Source: Methylopila turkensis (GTDB taxonomy: Bacteria > Pseudomonadota > Alphaproteobacteria > Rhizobiales > Methylopilaceae). Taken from it: 64,000 nt of DNA. Below, one piece after another: positions 54,098-63,308 of the stretch. The notes beneath the pieces were generated by a model. That model saw only the letters and a program-made list of their open reading frames with translations. It had not been told where the DNA came from and did no database searches. Position numbers and translations under genes: made by a program. Position 1 is the first letter of the stretch; every line of letters begins with the position of its first letter. The stretch lies in NCBI RefSeq assembly GCF_027922325.1, contig NZ_BSFL01000001.1:1-64000 (forward strand). The letters are read 5' to 3'.

Positions 54098-54306
54098 TAA
54101 CGTGACCACATAAAGAGGGCCTTCCGGTTCCGTTGCCAGACCGGAATAAACATCGGTCCAAGTCTTGGGAGGAAGTCCGTTTGGCGGTCCGCACGGTCGG
54201 AACGCCATGACGAAGCGCCGAAGTCCCGCACCGCTCGCGGCGCTTTCGCAAAATGGACACGAACGAGGAACTCGAAAGAGGCAGAGCTTAGGCTCTGCTT
54301 TTTTTT
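54098..54306 (+). ncRNA. Candidate structured small RNA ending in an intrinsic terminator
   Basis: Three inverted repeats follow one another: 54122-54146 (TTCCGGT/ACCGGAA), 54183-54206 (GGCGGTCCG/CGGAACGCC, one mismatch) and 54214-54244 (AGCGCCG/CGGCGCT). They are followed by a textbook terminator GCAGAGC-TTAG-GCTCTGC with eight T (54281-54306). No upstream plus-strand gene explains this terminator. A weak ATGACA-N17-TAACGT promoter is possible at 54075-54103. The 5' end is a guess and I recognise no known RNA family. Confidence 0.4.
54281..54306 (+). terminator. Intrinsic terminator of the candidate small RNA
   Basis: A seven-base-pair GC-rich stem with a four-base loop is followed by eight consecutive T on the plus strand. 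It is directional: there is no T run on the minus strand. Confidence 0.85.
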
Positions 54307-54526
54307 GCTCTTTTTTTGGGCGCCACGCGGCTTGAGCGCCCCCTCGCCATCGCGCCTGCGAAGCGGGGCGCCGGCGGGTTAATCCGGCTCGTCCGGGTGA
54401 ACGCCGGGTTCATTCCGATGAAACGTTCACCCGTGCCGCGCTCGACACAGCGCATCCGAGTGGCGGGCGTCCCCAGCCCGGCGCCGCAGAGCAGCGTAAC
54501 GGCTTGCTTCCTTTTGCGCTCCGCCT

Positions 54527-55912
54527 TCAGGCGTCGAGCGCGCGCAGGCTGGCGAAGCGGCGGCGCAGGCCCTCGACGCGGCCGGGCTCGATCCGGACCA
54601 CGACCTCGGTGGCGCCGTCGTCGGCCGGGCGGCGCTCCAGCACGTCGCAGTGCCGGAACAGCCAATTGACGCCGGCGCCGTCCTCCGGCGCGACCCGCAC
54701 CTCGACCGTCTCGCGCTTCGCCGACAGCCGCCGCTCGACGGCGGCGAGCAGGACGTCCTCGCCCTCGCCCGTGAGCGCGGAAACCGGCACGGGCCGCGCG
54801 TCCGGGTCGCGCCGGGCCGCGGTCGCGGCCAGGGTCTCGCGCGCCTCCGGCTCCAGCCGGTCGATCTTGTTCCAGACCTCGATCACGCGGGCGCTGTCGG
54901 CCGGGTCGATCTCGAGCTCCTTCAGCACCGCGGCGACGTCCGCCCCCTGCGCCTCGGCGTCCTCGTGGCTGATGTCGCGCACATGCAGGATGACGTCGGC
55001 CTCGATCACCTCCTCCAGCGTGGCGCGGAAGGCGGCGACGAGCTGGGTCGGCAGTTCGGAGATGAAGCCGACCGTGTCGGACAGGATGGCGTGGGCGCCG
55101 TGCGGCAGCGTGATCGAGCGCAGCGTCGGGTCGAGCGTCGCGAACAGCATGTCGGCCGCGACGACGTCCGCGCGGGTCAGCCGGTTGAACAGCGTCGACT
55201 TTCCGGCGTTGGTGTAACCGACCAGCGCAACCACCGGATAGGGCACGCGTTTCCGCCCGGCCCGGTGAAGCCCGCGCGTGCGCTTCACCTGTTCGAGCTC
55301 GCGCTCGATCTTGAGGATCCGCTCGGTGATCATCCGGCGGTCGGCCTCGATCTGGGTCTCGCCGGGGCCGCCGAGGAAGCCGAAGCCGCCGCGCTGGCGC
55401 TCAAGGTGGGTCCAGGACCGGACGAGCCGGCTCTTCTGCCAGGTGAGATGGGCGTGCTCGACCTGGAGCGTGCCCTCCTTCGTGCGGGCGCGGCGGCCGA
55501 AGATCTCGAGGATCAGGCCGGTCCGGTCCAGCACCTTGGCGCCGAGCGCCTTTTCGAGGTTGCGCTGCTGCACCGGCGTCAGCGCCGTGTCCATGACGAC
55601 GAGCTCGATCTCCTCGGCCTTCACCAGGCCCGCGAACTCCTCGACCTTGCCTTTGCCGATGAAGGTGGAGGGCCGCACCGCCTGAAGCTGGACCAGCTTC
55701 CGCTCGCGCACGTCGAGATCGATCGCGAGCGCGAGGCCGACCGCCTCTTCCAGCCGCGCCTCGGGCGCGCGCACGGCCTCGTCCGCGGAGCGGCGGCCGA
55801 CCACGGGCGTGATCACCATCGCCCGCGTCAGGTCCGCGCGCCGGGTCACGAAGCCCCGTTCGCGCTCCTGCGCGTCGCCGTCATGCGAATCGTCGAAGTC
55901 TTCCGTCGCCAT
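54527..55912 (-). CDS. hflX: HflX ribosome-associated GTPase
   Basis: A 461-residue GTPase. The N-terminal HflX domain carries [14 protein letters not shown] and [16 protein letters not shown]. The linker [15 protein letters not shown] is followed by the G domain with G1 [13 protein letters not shown]3 DTVGFI and G4 NKID. HflX rescues or splits stalled ribosomes under stress. It follows hfq by 40 bases, the usual pair. Confidence 0.95.
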   Translation of the reverse strand: MATEDFDDSHDGDAQERERGFVTRRADLTRAMVITPVVGRRSADEAVRAPEARLEEAVGLALAIDLDVRERKLVQLQAVRPSTFIGKGKVEEFAGLVKAEEIELVVMDTALTPVQQRNLEKALGAKVLDRTGLILEIFGRRARTKEGTLQVEHAHLTWQKSRLVRSWTHLERQRGGFGFLGGPGETQIEADRRMITERILKIERELEQVKRTRGLHRAGRKRVPYPVVALVGYTNAGKSTLFNRLTRADVVAADMLFATLDPTLRSITLPHGAHAILSDTVGFISELPTQLVAAFRATLEEVIEADVILHVRDISHEDAEAQGADVAAVLKELEIDPADSARVIEVWNKIDRLEPEARETLAATAARRDPDARPVPVSALTGEGEDVLLAAVERRLSAKRETVEVRVAPEDGAGVNWLFRHCDVLERRPADDGATEVVVRIEPGRVEGLRRRFASLRALDA

Positions 55913-55952
55913 GCGTCTCGCTTTCCGGCCGGACCGCCCGGCCGGGGCGGCG

Positions 55953-56219
55953 TCAGCGTCCGCCGCGAACCGGCGGCTCGGCGTCGTCCTCGGGCTCGAA
56001 CAACTGGATCGGGTGGCCCGGCATCACGGTGGATATGGCGTGCTTGTAGACGAGTTGCGAGTGGCCGTCCCGCCGAAGCAGCACGCAGAAGTTGTCGAAC
56101 CACGTCACGACGCCCTGAAGCTTGACGCCATTGACGAGGAAGATCGTCAGCGGGACCTTGTTCTTGCGGACGTTGTTGAGAAACGTGTCCTGAAGATTCT
56201 GAGCGCGCTCGGCCGCCAT
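55953..56219 (-). CDS. hfq: RNA chaperone Hfq
   Basis: An 88-residue Sm-like protein. The Sm1 ([22 protein letters not shown]) and Sm2 ([10 protein letters not shown]) motifs are canonical, with a short acidic tail. It forms a hexamer that mediates sRNA-mRNA pairing. It begins the hfq-hflX unit. Confidence 0.97.
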   Translation of the reverse strand: MAAERAQNLQDTFLNNVRKNKVPLTIFLVNGVKLQGVVTWFDNFCVLLRRDGHSQLVYKHAISTVMPGHPIQLFEPEDDAEPPVRGGR

Positions 56220-56611
56220 GTTGTTTTTCTTCCTTGTAAAGGCTCAACCGACAGCAAAGGCCAGGGCTTCCGCCGGCTGTCCCATTCTGGAGCGACCCGC
56301 GTTCTCTTTTTTTGAACCGCCCCGATGCTGCGTCCGCGGGCGCTTCACGCCCACGTCTCTTTATTAAGGCCGCCCCGCCGCCGTTTCGCAAGAGCGTGAT
56401 CGTCGCAAGAGCCCGCCTCTCGCTTTGCGCCTCGGAGCCCGCCTGAAAAGTTCGGTTCGGGCGAACGCCGAACGCCCGTCATCCCCAGGGAAGCCTGGCG
56501 TCCACGACGTCCTTGGGCATGGAGCCGTACGGACCCAAGTCGTGATGCCCGCGAAGACGCGGGCATGACGGTCTCGGCGGCGCCGGGCCTCCTTGATCCG
56601 GGCGAAGAGCT
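56220..56611. other. Intergenic region between hfq and dat
   Basis: There is no gene here. It should hold the hfq promoter. The part near dat is filled by the dispersed palindromic element at 56476-56571. Confidence 0.6.
56476..56571. repeat. REP-like intergenic palindromic element
   Basis: A 96-base element bounded by CCGTCAT and ATGACGG. It contains the hairpin ATGCCCGCG/CGCGGGCAT, a form common between genes of Hyphomicrobiales. It overlaps no gene. Confidence 0.7.
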
Positions 56612-57475
56612 TCACCCCGCGGCGCGGGCGGCGAACTCGTGGAACCGGCGGCGCAGCTCCAGCGCGACCGGGCCGGGCCGGCCGTCGCCCACGGGCGACC
56701 CGTCGATCGCGACCACCGGCGTGACGATCGCGGTCGCGGCGGTGTTGAAGGCCTCCTTCGCGGCCTTCGCCTCCTCGACCGTGAAGGCGCGCTCCTCGAC
56801 CCGCATCTGCAGCTTCTGCGCGGCCTCCAGCACGGTGGCGCGGGTGACGCCGCGCAGGATGCCGCTTTCGGCGGGGCGGGTAACGATGACGCCCTCCCCC
56901 GTCACGATCCAGGCGTTGGTGGAGCCGCCCTCGGTGACGCGGCCGTCGGCGTCCACGTACCAGGCCTCGCGCGCGCCGGCCTCCTTCGCCTGCTGCTTGA
57001 CCAGCACGTTCGGCAGCAGGCCGATGGTCTTGATGTCGACCCGCGGCCAGCGGTTCTCGGGCACGGTGATGACCTTGACGCCGGCCTCCGCCGCCGCGTT
57101 GACCTTGGCCCGGTCGGCCGAGCGGGCGGTGACGACCAGCGCCGGCGCGGTGTCCGGGGCCGGGAAGTAATGGTCGCGCCGCGCCACGCCGCGGGTGACC
57201 TGCAGGTAGACGATGCCGTCGCGGACGCGGTTGCGCCGGATGGTCTCGCGCAGCACGAGCTTCAGCGCGCCCTCGCCCATGGGCGCCCGGATCGCCAGCT
57301 CCCGGAGCGAACGCCACAGCCGCGCGAGATGGCGCTCTTCATCGATCAGCGCGCCGTCGCGCACCTCGCAGACCTCGTAGACGCCGTCGGCGAACTGGTA
57401 GCCGCGGTCCTCGATGTGGACGGCGGCGCCGGCGTGGGGGAGGTAGCGGCCGTTGACATAGGCGATGCGGGACAT
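56612..57475 (-). CDS. dat: D-amino-acid aminotransferase (class IV PLP enzyme)
   Basis: A 287-residue fold-type IV aminotransferase. It starts MSRIAYVNGRYLPHAGAAVHIEDRGYQFADGVYEV. The PLP lysine lies in TIGLLPNVLVKQQAKEAG and the phosphate-binding loop in SGILRGVTRATVLE. It makes D-amino acids such as D-glutamate or D-alanine; specificity cannot be read from sequence. It lies between ntrX and hfq, a usual alphaproteobacterial arrangement. Confidence 0.88.
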   Translation of the reverse strand: MSRIAYVNGRYLPHAGAAVHIEDRGYQFADGVYEVCEVRDGALIDEERHLARLWRSLRELAIRAPMGEGALKLVLRETIRRNRVRDGIVYLQVTRGVARRDHYFPAPDTAPALVVTARSADRAKVNAAAEAGVKVITVPENRWPRVDIKTIGLLPNVLVKQQAKEAGAREAWYVDADGRVTEGGSTNAWIVTGEGVIVTRPAESGILRGVTRATVLEAAQKLQMRVEERAFTVEEAKAAKEAFNTAATAIVTPVVAIDGSPVGDGRPGPVALELRRRFHEFAARAAG

Positions 57476-57493
57476 CGGTTTCCTCGAACGTCA

Positions 57494-57595
57494 TCCCGGC
57501 CGGAGCGGCAGCGCAGAGCCGGGATCGTGCGCCGACGCGGCGCTTGAGATGAACAACGGTCCCGGCTCTGCGCGGCTGCGCCGCTTCGGCCGGGA
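57494..57595. repeat. Inverted pair of REP-like sequences between ntrX and dat
   Basis: Two copies of a TCCCGGC...GCCGGGA element (57494-57524 and 57560-57595) face each other around 35 bases and would fold into one long hairpin. In mRNA this would lie between ntrX and dat. Confidence 0.7.
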
Positions 57596-57615
57596 GGACG
57601 GGAGGACGGGAGCGG

Positions 57616-58980
57616 TCACCCGATCCCGAGCGCCTTGAGTTTGCGGTGCAGCGCCGAGCGCTCCATGCCGATGAACTCGGCCGTGCGGGAGATGTTGCCG
57701 CCGAAGCGGCTGATCTGGGCCAGCAGGTACTGCCGCTCGAAGATCTCGCGCGCCTCGCGCAGCGCGAGGCCCATGAGCTGCTCGCCGCCCTCGCCCCGCG
57801 GCATCGGCGGCACCATGGCGCCGATCTCCGACGGCAGCATGTCGGCTGTGACGACCGCGTCGGGCGCGCCGCCGGCGAGGATCATCAGCCGCTCGACGTT
57901 GTTGCGGAGCTGGCGGACGTTGCCCGGCCAGTCGTGGCTCTGCAGCACCGCCATGGCGTCCTCGCCGATGGCGCGCTTCGGCAGGCCGGTGGTGGAGGAG
58001 ATCTGCTCCAGGAAGAAGTCGATCAGCTCCGGGATGTCGTCGCGCCGCTCGGCGAGGCCGGGCACGCGCACCGGCACCACCGCGAGCCGGTGGAACAGGT
58101 CCTCGCGGAAATTACCCTCGGCGATCTCGTTCTCGAGGTTGCGGGACGACGACGAGATGATGCGCACGTCGACCGAGACGCGGGTCGTGCCGCCGACGCG
58201 GGTGAAGGTCTGCTCCACCAGCACCCGGAGGATGCGGTTCTGGGTCTCGCGCGGGAAGTCCGCGACTTCGTCGATGAACAGCGTGCCGCCGTGGGCCTCC
58301 TCAAGCGCGCCGATCTTGCGGCTGCCGTTGACGCCCTCGACGCCGAACAGCTCCTCCTCCATCCGCTCCGGCGTGATGGCGGCGGCGTTGATCAGCACGA
58401 ACGGGCCGCCGGCGCGGGCGGAGGCGTTGTGGATGGTGCGGGCCGCGAGCTCCTTGCCGGAGCCGGAAGGACCGGCGATCAGGATGCGGCTGTTGGTGGG
58501 CGCCACGCGCTCGATCGCGCCGCGGAGCTGATTCATCACCGTGGACCGGCCGACGAAGCGGGTCGGGTGCGCGGAGCCGCGCTTGAGGTCCCTGAGCTCG
58601 CGCTTCAGCCGGTAGGCCTCGAGCGCGCGCTGGGCGATCAGCACCAGCCGGTCGGCCTTGAACGGCTTCTCGATGAAGTCGTAGGCGCCGTTCTTGATGG
58701 CGGCGACGGCGGTCTCGATGTTGCCGTGGCCCGAGATCATCACGATCGGCAGATCGGGGTGCTGGGCGTGGATGATGTCGAGCATCTCGAGGCCGTCGAG
58801 CTTGGAGCCCTGCAGCCAGATGTCGAGGAAGATGAGCTGCGGCCGGCGCTTCTCGATCTCGGCCAACGCCTCGTCCGAGTTGCGCGCGGTGCGCGTGCCG
58901 TGCCCCTCGTCCTGAAGGATGCCGGCGACGAGTTCGCGGATGTCGGCTTCGTCGTCGACGATGAGGATGTCGGTCGCCAT
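57616..58980 (-). CDS. ntrX: Nitrogen-regulation response regulator NtrX
   Basis: A 454-residue response regulator. It has a receiver domain with phospho-acceptor Asp53 (IFLDIWLQGSK), an AAA+ sigma54-type domain (Walker A GPSGSGKELAA) and a Fis-type HTH (GNISRTAEFIGMERSALHRKLKALG). The GAFTGA loop needed for sigma54 contact is replaced (GVEGVNGSRKIGALEEA), as usual for NtrX. ATG 58980 (MATDILIVDDE) was chosen over the start four codons earlier. Confidence 0.95.
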   Translation of the reverse strand: MATDILIVDDEADIRELVAGILQDEGHGTRTARNSDEALAEIEKRRPQLIFLDIWLQGSKLDGLEMLDIIHAQHPDLPIVMISGHGNIETAVAAIKNGAYDFIEKPFKADRLVLIAQRALEAYRLKRELRDLKRGSAHPTRFVGRSTVMNQLRGAIERVAPTNSRILIAGPSGSGKELAARTIHNASARAGGPFVLINAAAITPERMEEELFGVEGVNGSRKIGALEEAHGGTLFIDEVADFPRETQNRILRVLVEQTFTRVGGTTRVSVDVRIISSSSRNLENEIAEGNFREDLFHRLAVVPVRVPGLAERRDDIPELIDFFLEQISSTTGLPKRAIGEDAMAVLQSHDWPGNVRQLRNNVERLMILAGGAPDAVVTADMLPSEIGAMVPPMPRGEGGEQLMGLALREAREIFERQYLLAQISRFGGNISRTAEFIGMERSALHRKLKALGIG

Positions 58981-59013
58981 GGTTGGGCTCAAGCTCTCCG
59001 GTCGATTGGGGGT

Positions 59014-61266
59014 TCAGGCGCCGCCGGCGCCGCGAGGGGACGCGACCACGGCCGCTTCGGCGCCGGCGCGGGCCGGGAACCACAGCCGCACCATCGCGCC
59101 GCGGCCGCCGGAGGCGACGCCCGGCGCGTCCTGCAGCTCAACGCCGCCGCCGTGCTCCTCCATGATCTTGCCGACGATGGCGAGGCCGAGCCCCGTGCCT
59201 TTTTCACGCGTGGTCATATAGGGCTCCAGCAGACGCTGTCTGTTCTCGACCGGCAGTCCGGTCCCGTTGTCGACCACCTCGATCACCGCGATGTCGCCGT
59301 CGCGGCGCACGGAGACGTCGATGCGGCCTTCGCCGCGCACGTCCTCCGGCACGGCGTGCACGGACTCGGTGGCGTTCTTCACGATGTTGGTGACGGCCTG
59401 GCTGATCAGCCGGCGGTCGAAGCGCGCGATCGCCGGCTCGTCGGCGCCGGAGAGCTCGATGCGGATGTCGGGATAGCCGACGCGCATCATGAACACGCCC
59501 TGCTTCACGACCTTGGCGAGGTCCTCCTCCTCGATCGTCGGCTTCGGCATGCGCGCGAAGGAGGAGAACTCGTCGACCATGCGCTTGATGTCGTCGACCT
59601 GGCGGATGATCGTGTCGGTGCACTGGTCGAAGACCTCGCGCTCCTCGACGATGACCTTGCCGTACTTGCGGCGGATGCGTTCGGCCGAGAGCTGGATCGG
59701 CGTCAGCGGGTTCTTGATCTCGTGGGCGATGCGGCGGGCGACGTCGGCCCAGGCCGAGGTGCGCTGGGCCGCGACCAGCTCGGTGATGTCGTCGAGCGTC
59801 ACGACGTAGCCGTGCTCTTCCGCCGAGGAAGTCTCGGTCGTGAAGCGCACGTTGACGGTGCGCTCGCGGCCCCCGCGCATGATCGTGACCTGGCCCTGGA
59901 CCAGCCGCTGCGCGCCGCCGACGGCCGCCTCCACCAGCGGGCTCAGCTCCGGCGCGGCCTCGCCGAGCGGCAGGCCGAGCAGCCCGGCCTCGCGCGCCCC
60001 GAGCAGTTTCTCGGCGGTGCGGTTCATCAGCGTGACGCGGCCCGACGGATCGATGCCGATCACGCCCGCGCTCACCCCCGCGAGCATCGCCTCGGTGAAG
60101 CGGCGGCGGCTGTCGATCTGTTCGGCGGCGTCGACCAGCTCGTTGCGCTGCGAGCGCAGCTCGGAGGTCATCTTGTTGAAGGTCTCGGCGAGGCCGCCGA
60201 GATCGCCGCCCTGCTTCCGCTTGACCGGCACCTGGACGTAGAGGTTGCCCTGGCTCACCTGATCGGCCGCCGTGATCAGCCGCCTGATCGGCGACACCAG
60301 CCGGTTGGCGAAGGCGAGCCCGAACCAGATCGCGGCCAGGAGCAGAGACAGCGCCACCACGAGATAGAGCAGCGCGAAGGTCGCCTGGATGCGCGGCCGG
60401 CGCAGCGTCAGCGCGGAATATTCCTCCGCGCCCTGCTCTACGAGCCGCAGGTAGCTGTTCGCCCGCGGGTCCACCGGCCGGGCCACGAACAGGATCAGAT
60501 CGTCATAGGCCGAGAGCTTCAGCACCGCGCCGATGGCGTTCTGGCGGCCGGGCGCGAGCAGGGTCGGCTCGTCGGCGGCGGCGCCCTGCACGTCGACCAG
60601 CGGCGGACGCGGGAACTCTCGGCCGATCTTGATGGCGGCGCGCTCGACCACCGTCCCGTCGGGCCGCATGAGCTGCGCCTCCGGCAGGCCGCGGATCGTG
60701 GCCTGCGCCGTGAAGAACTCCACGAAGCGGGCGCGGTCGTTGTCGAACAGCGGGCGCGCGCGGTTGACGTCGTTCGCCATGGCGAGGATCTCGCCGCGGA
60801 TCGAGCGGGCGTGCTCGTTGAGATAGGCCCGCGCGACCACCAGCGAGTTGTCGACGATCTCGCGCACGCGGGTGGAGAACCAGCTGTCGAAGCCGCGGTC
60901 GAGCGTCACCACCGCGAAGATCGCGAGCAGCGCCGCGGGCGTCACCGCGACGATCGAGAACAGCCCGACGAGCCGGCCGTGGATCTGCGACCCCGCCTGC
61001 CCTCGCCGCCGCGCGATCCAGAAGGCGCGCGCCTCCCACAGGATGATCAGCAGCAGCAGGCCGACGAAGGAGGCGTTGACGTAGACCGCGATCTGCGTCG
61101 CCTCCTCGGTCGGCTCGATGTCGAACCGGCCGGTGAGCACCACGAAGGTGACGAGCGCGGAGATGAGCGCGGCCACCACGCAGACCGGACCGAGCACGCC
61201 CGGCCCGCGCCGTTCGGGCGCGACGATCGGCAGGTCATGTGCTGCGGCGGGCGTGTCGCTCGGCAT
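59014..61266 (-). CDS. ntrY: Nitrogen-regulation sensor kinase NtrY
   Basis: A 750-residue membrane histidine kinase. It has N-terminal membrane spans, a periplasmic/dimerisation segment, a further span, HAMP, PAS (VIGIDPSGRVTLMN), HisKA with AHEIKNPLTPIQLSAERI, and a HATPase domain (NIVKNATESV, GTGLGLAIVGKIMEEHGG). ATG 61266 (MPSDTPAAAHD). It is the partner of NtrX, 33 bases downstream. Confidence 0.95.
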   Translation of the reverse strand: MPSDTPAAAHDLPIVAPERRGPGVLGPVCVVAALISALVTFVVLTGRFDIEPTEEATQIAVYVNASFVGLLLLIILWEARAFWIARRRGQAGSQIHGRLVGLFSIVAVTPAALLAIFAVVTLDRGFDSWFSTRVREIVDNSLVVARAYLNEHARSIRGEILAMANDVNRARPLFDNDRARFVEFFTAQATIRGLPEAQLMRPDGTVVERAAIKIGREFPRPPLVDVQGAAADEPTLLAPGRQNAIGAVLKLSAYDDLILFVARPVDPRANSYLRLVEQGAEEYSALTLRRPRIQATFALLYLVVALSLLLAAIWFGLAFANRLVSPIRRLITAADQVSQGNLYVQVPVKRKQGGDLGGLAETFNKMTSELRSQRNELVDAAEQIDSRRRFTEAMLAGVSAGVIGIDPSGRVTLMNRTAEKLLGAREAGLLGLPLGEAAPELSPLVEAAVGGAQRLVQGQVTIMRGGRERTVNVRFTTETSSAEEHGYVVTLDDITELVAAQRTSAWADVARRIAHEIKNPLTPIQLSAERIRRKYGKVIVEEREVFDQCTDTIIRQVDDIKRMVDEFSSFARMPKPTIEEEDLAKVVKQGVFMMRVGYPDIRIELSGADEPAIARFDRRLISQAVTNIVKNATESVHAVPEDVRGEGRIDVSVRRDGDIAVIEVVDNGTGLPVENRQRLLEPYMTTREKGTGLGLAIVGKIMEEHGGGVELQDAPGVASGGRGAMVRLWFPARAGAEAAVVASPRGAGGA

Positions 61267-61822
61267 TGCCACTCGTTCAGGCGGAGGCGGAGGTGATGGC
61301 GGCCATCGGCCGGGCGGCGCCCTCCCCCGATCGCGAGTCGCCGTCTTGCGCATGATGCAACGGGACCACACTGTTGTCTAAATGCGACAACTTCGCGGCG
61401 CGGCCGGCTGTGGACAGAGGCGCGAAGGGACCCTCCCCCGCCCGACCGCGAGGACCTCCGGGTTCAAGGCGTGCTGGCGAGGGGAACTCCGAGGTCTCTC
61501 CTCCGGATGCCGGTTCGAGACTGAAATTCAAGTCTTATCGCCGCGGTATCGCCCCTATCGCCGAGACTAAGACCTAGTATCAGAAGTCTACTACGCCCGG
61601 ACCTACAAAACTGTGATCACCCACCGATCGACAGTTCGTGACTTGTGAACTATATTCTTTGGGCATGGTCACGAACGACTGACTCGCCACCGAAACTGTA
61701 GCCCCCGTTGCGGCGGGCGCGCGTTCGTCATGCTTTCACGAACATCGCCCCGAATTCAAACGCGCCATCCGGCGCAACGACGACGCGCGCGTCGTCGTCC
61801 TCTGACGCGGAGAACGAAAGAG
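61267..61822. other. Intergenic region between divergent ntrY and the DUF2076 gene
   Basis: About 550 bases with no supportable gene. It presumably carries the two divergent promoters. I see no clear operator or terminator. Confidence 0.55.
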
Positions 61823-62503
61823 ATGGAATCCCAGGACCGCCAGGCGATCGACGGGCTGTTCAACCGCCTCGACGACGTCGACCGGCGCAGCCCGCCGAAG
61901 GATGCGGAGGCGGACGCCTTGATCCGCGAGCGCGTCACGGCCAACCCCAACGCGCCCTACCTGATGGCGCAGACCATCGTGATGCAGGATCACGCGCTCA
62001 ACCAGGCGCAGCAGCGTATCGAGGAGCTGGAGCGTCAGGCCTCGGAGCGCCCCGCCGGCGGCGGCGGCTTCCTGTCCGGCCTGTTCGGCGGCGGCTCCCA
62101 GGCGTCGCGGCCGGAGCCCACGCCCTACAACGCGCCGGGCCGTTCGGCTCTGGGCTCGCCGATGGGCGCCCCCATGGGCGCTCCGACGGGCGCTCCGACC
62201 GGCGGCGCGGCCGGGTCGCCCTGGCAGGGCGCGGCCGGTCAGGCCGCGGCCGCGCAGCCCGGCCGCGGCGGCGGCTTCCTCGCCGGCGCGGCGCAGACCG
62301 CGATGGGCGTCGCGGGCGGCGTGCTGATCGGCAGCGCCATCGGCTCCATGTTCGGCGGCGGCGGACAGGCGCAGGCCGCCGAGACCCCGGCCGCGGCGCC
62401 CGCCGAGACGCCGGCGGCCGAGCCCGCAGCCGAACCCGCAGCGGACGACAGCGGCGGCGGCGTCTTCGACTCGTTCTTCGGCGGCGACGACGAAGCCATC
62501 TGA
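61823..62503 (+). CDS. DUF2076 family protein
   Basis: A 226-residue protein. The N-terminal helix-rich region (DRQAIDGLFNRLDDVDRR, NPNAPYLMAQTIVMQDHALNQAQQRI) is the DUF2076 signature. A low-complexity Gly/Ala/Pro linker with repeated MGAP/TGAP units follows, then a glycine-rich hydrophobic segment (AAQTAMGVAGGVLIGSAIGSMFG), and an acidic C-terminus. It is probably a periplasmic or membrane-associated protein; function unknown. ATG 61823 was chosen for homology. Confidence 0.8.
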   Translation: MESQDRQAIDGLFNRLDDVDRRSPPKDAEADALIRERVTANPNAPYLMAQTIVMQDHALNQAQQRIEELERQASERPAGGGGFLSGLFGGGSQASRPEPTPYNAPGRSALGSPMGAPMGAPTGAPTGGAAGSPWQGAAGQAAAAQPGRGGGFLAGAAQTAMGVAGGVLIGSAIGSMFGGGGQAQAAETPAAAPAETPAAEPAAEPAADDSGGGVFDSFFGGDDEAI

Positions 62504-62595
62504 CGAAAACGTTATCGCCCGGCGGCGCGGCTCGCCCGCATGCGCCGCCGGGCGTGCTACCGTCTCGGCCTTGTCGTCGCGCCCAACGGGACCTG

Positions 62596-63258
62596 ATGCC
62601 TTCGTCTGATCCTTCGAGTATCGCGGCCGCCGCGCTCAGCCGTGACGGCGGGCCGCGGGGGCCAAAGCTTTCCGAAATCCTTTTCAGCATCGCGAACGAC
62701 ACCAGCCGGGACCGCATCTCGGTCGCCGACCTTCTGGCCGTCATGCAGGACCGCGCCGTCGGCGCGCTGATGTTCGTGTTCGCGCTGCCGAACGTGCTGC
62801 CCACCCCGCCCGGCACCTCGACCGTGCTCGGCGCGCCGCTGATATTCCTGACCGCGCAGCTCGCGCTCGGAATGAAGCCCTGGCTGCCCCGCCTGATCGC
62901 TGAACGCTCCATGGCGCGCTCCGACTTCGCGGCGGTCGTCAACAAGGCGGCGCCCTGGCTCGCGAAGGCCGAGAGCCTGCTGCGGCCCCGGCTTGGCCGG
63001 CTGGTCGAGCCGCCGGCCGAATACGCGATCGGCCTGATCTGCTTCCTGCTCGCCGTGATCCTGTTCCTGCCGATTCCGCTCGGCAACATGCTGCCGGCGC
63101 TCGCGATCTGCCTGTTCTCACTCGGCGTGGTGGAGCGCGACGGCGTCTGGATCGCGGCGGGGCTCGCGACCGCGGCGGCCTCTCTCGTCGTGATCTGGGG
63201 CGTGCTCTACGCCATCATCACCGCCGCGCTCTATTTCATCGCCAACGTCTTCAACTGA
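62596..63258 (+). CDS. exoD: ExoD-family membrane protein
   Basis: A 220-residue protein with several membrane spans of the exopolysaccharide synthesis ExoD family (LLAVMQDRAVGALMFVFALPNVLPTPPGTS, ALAICLFSLGVVERDGVWI). In Rhizobium exoD affects exopolysaccharide and alkali tolerance; the molecular role is unclear. ATG 62596 gives the family's usual length. Confidence 0.85.
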   Translation: MPSSDPSSIAAAALSRDGGPRGPKLSEILFSIANDTSRDRISVADLLAVMQDRAVGALMFVFALPNVLPTPPGTSTVLGAPLIFLTAQLALGMKPWLPRLIAERSMARSDFAAVVNKAAPWLAKAESLLRPRLGRLVEPPAEYAIGLICFLLAVILFLPIPLGNMLPALAICLFSLGVVERDGVWIAAGLATAAASLVVIWGVLYAIITAALYFIANVFN

Positions 63259-63308
63259 CCTCTCATTGAGAAGGACGGAGCGGCCCTGCGCGGCCGCGCC
63301 GACGCGCC

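Larger units (their letters stand above)
53881..54526. other. Intergenic region between proS and hflX
   Basis: About 650 bases without a supportable protein gene on either strand. It should hold the proS promoter. Its plus strand contains a run of hairpins ending in an intrinsic terminator, annotated separately as a candidate RNA gene. I see nothing in 54307-54526. Confidence 0.6.

Noticed and set aside
56300..56320. LexA box upstream of hfq (GTTC ... GAAC)
   Set aside because: The half-sites are inverted with a nine-base spacer, not the direct GTTC-N7-GTTC of alphaproteobacterial LexA.
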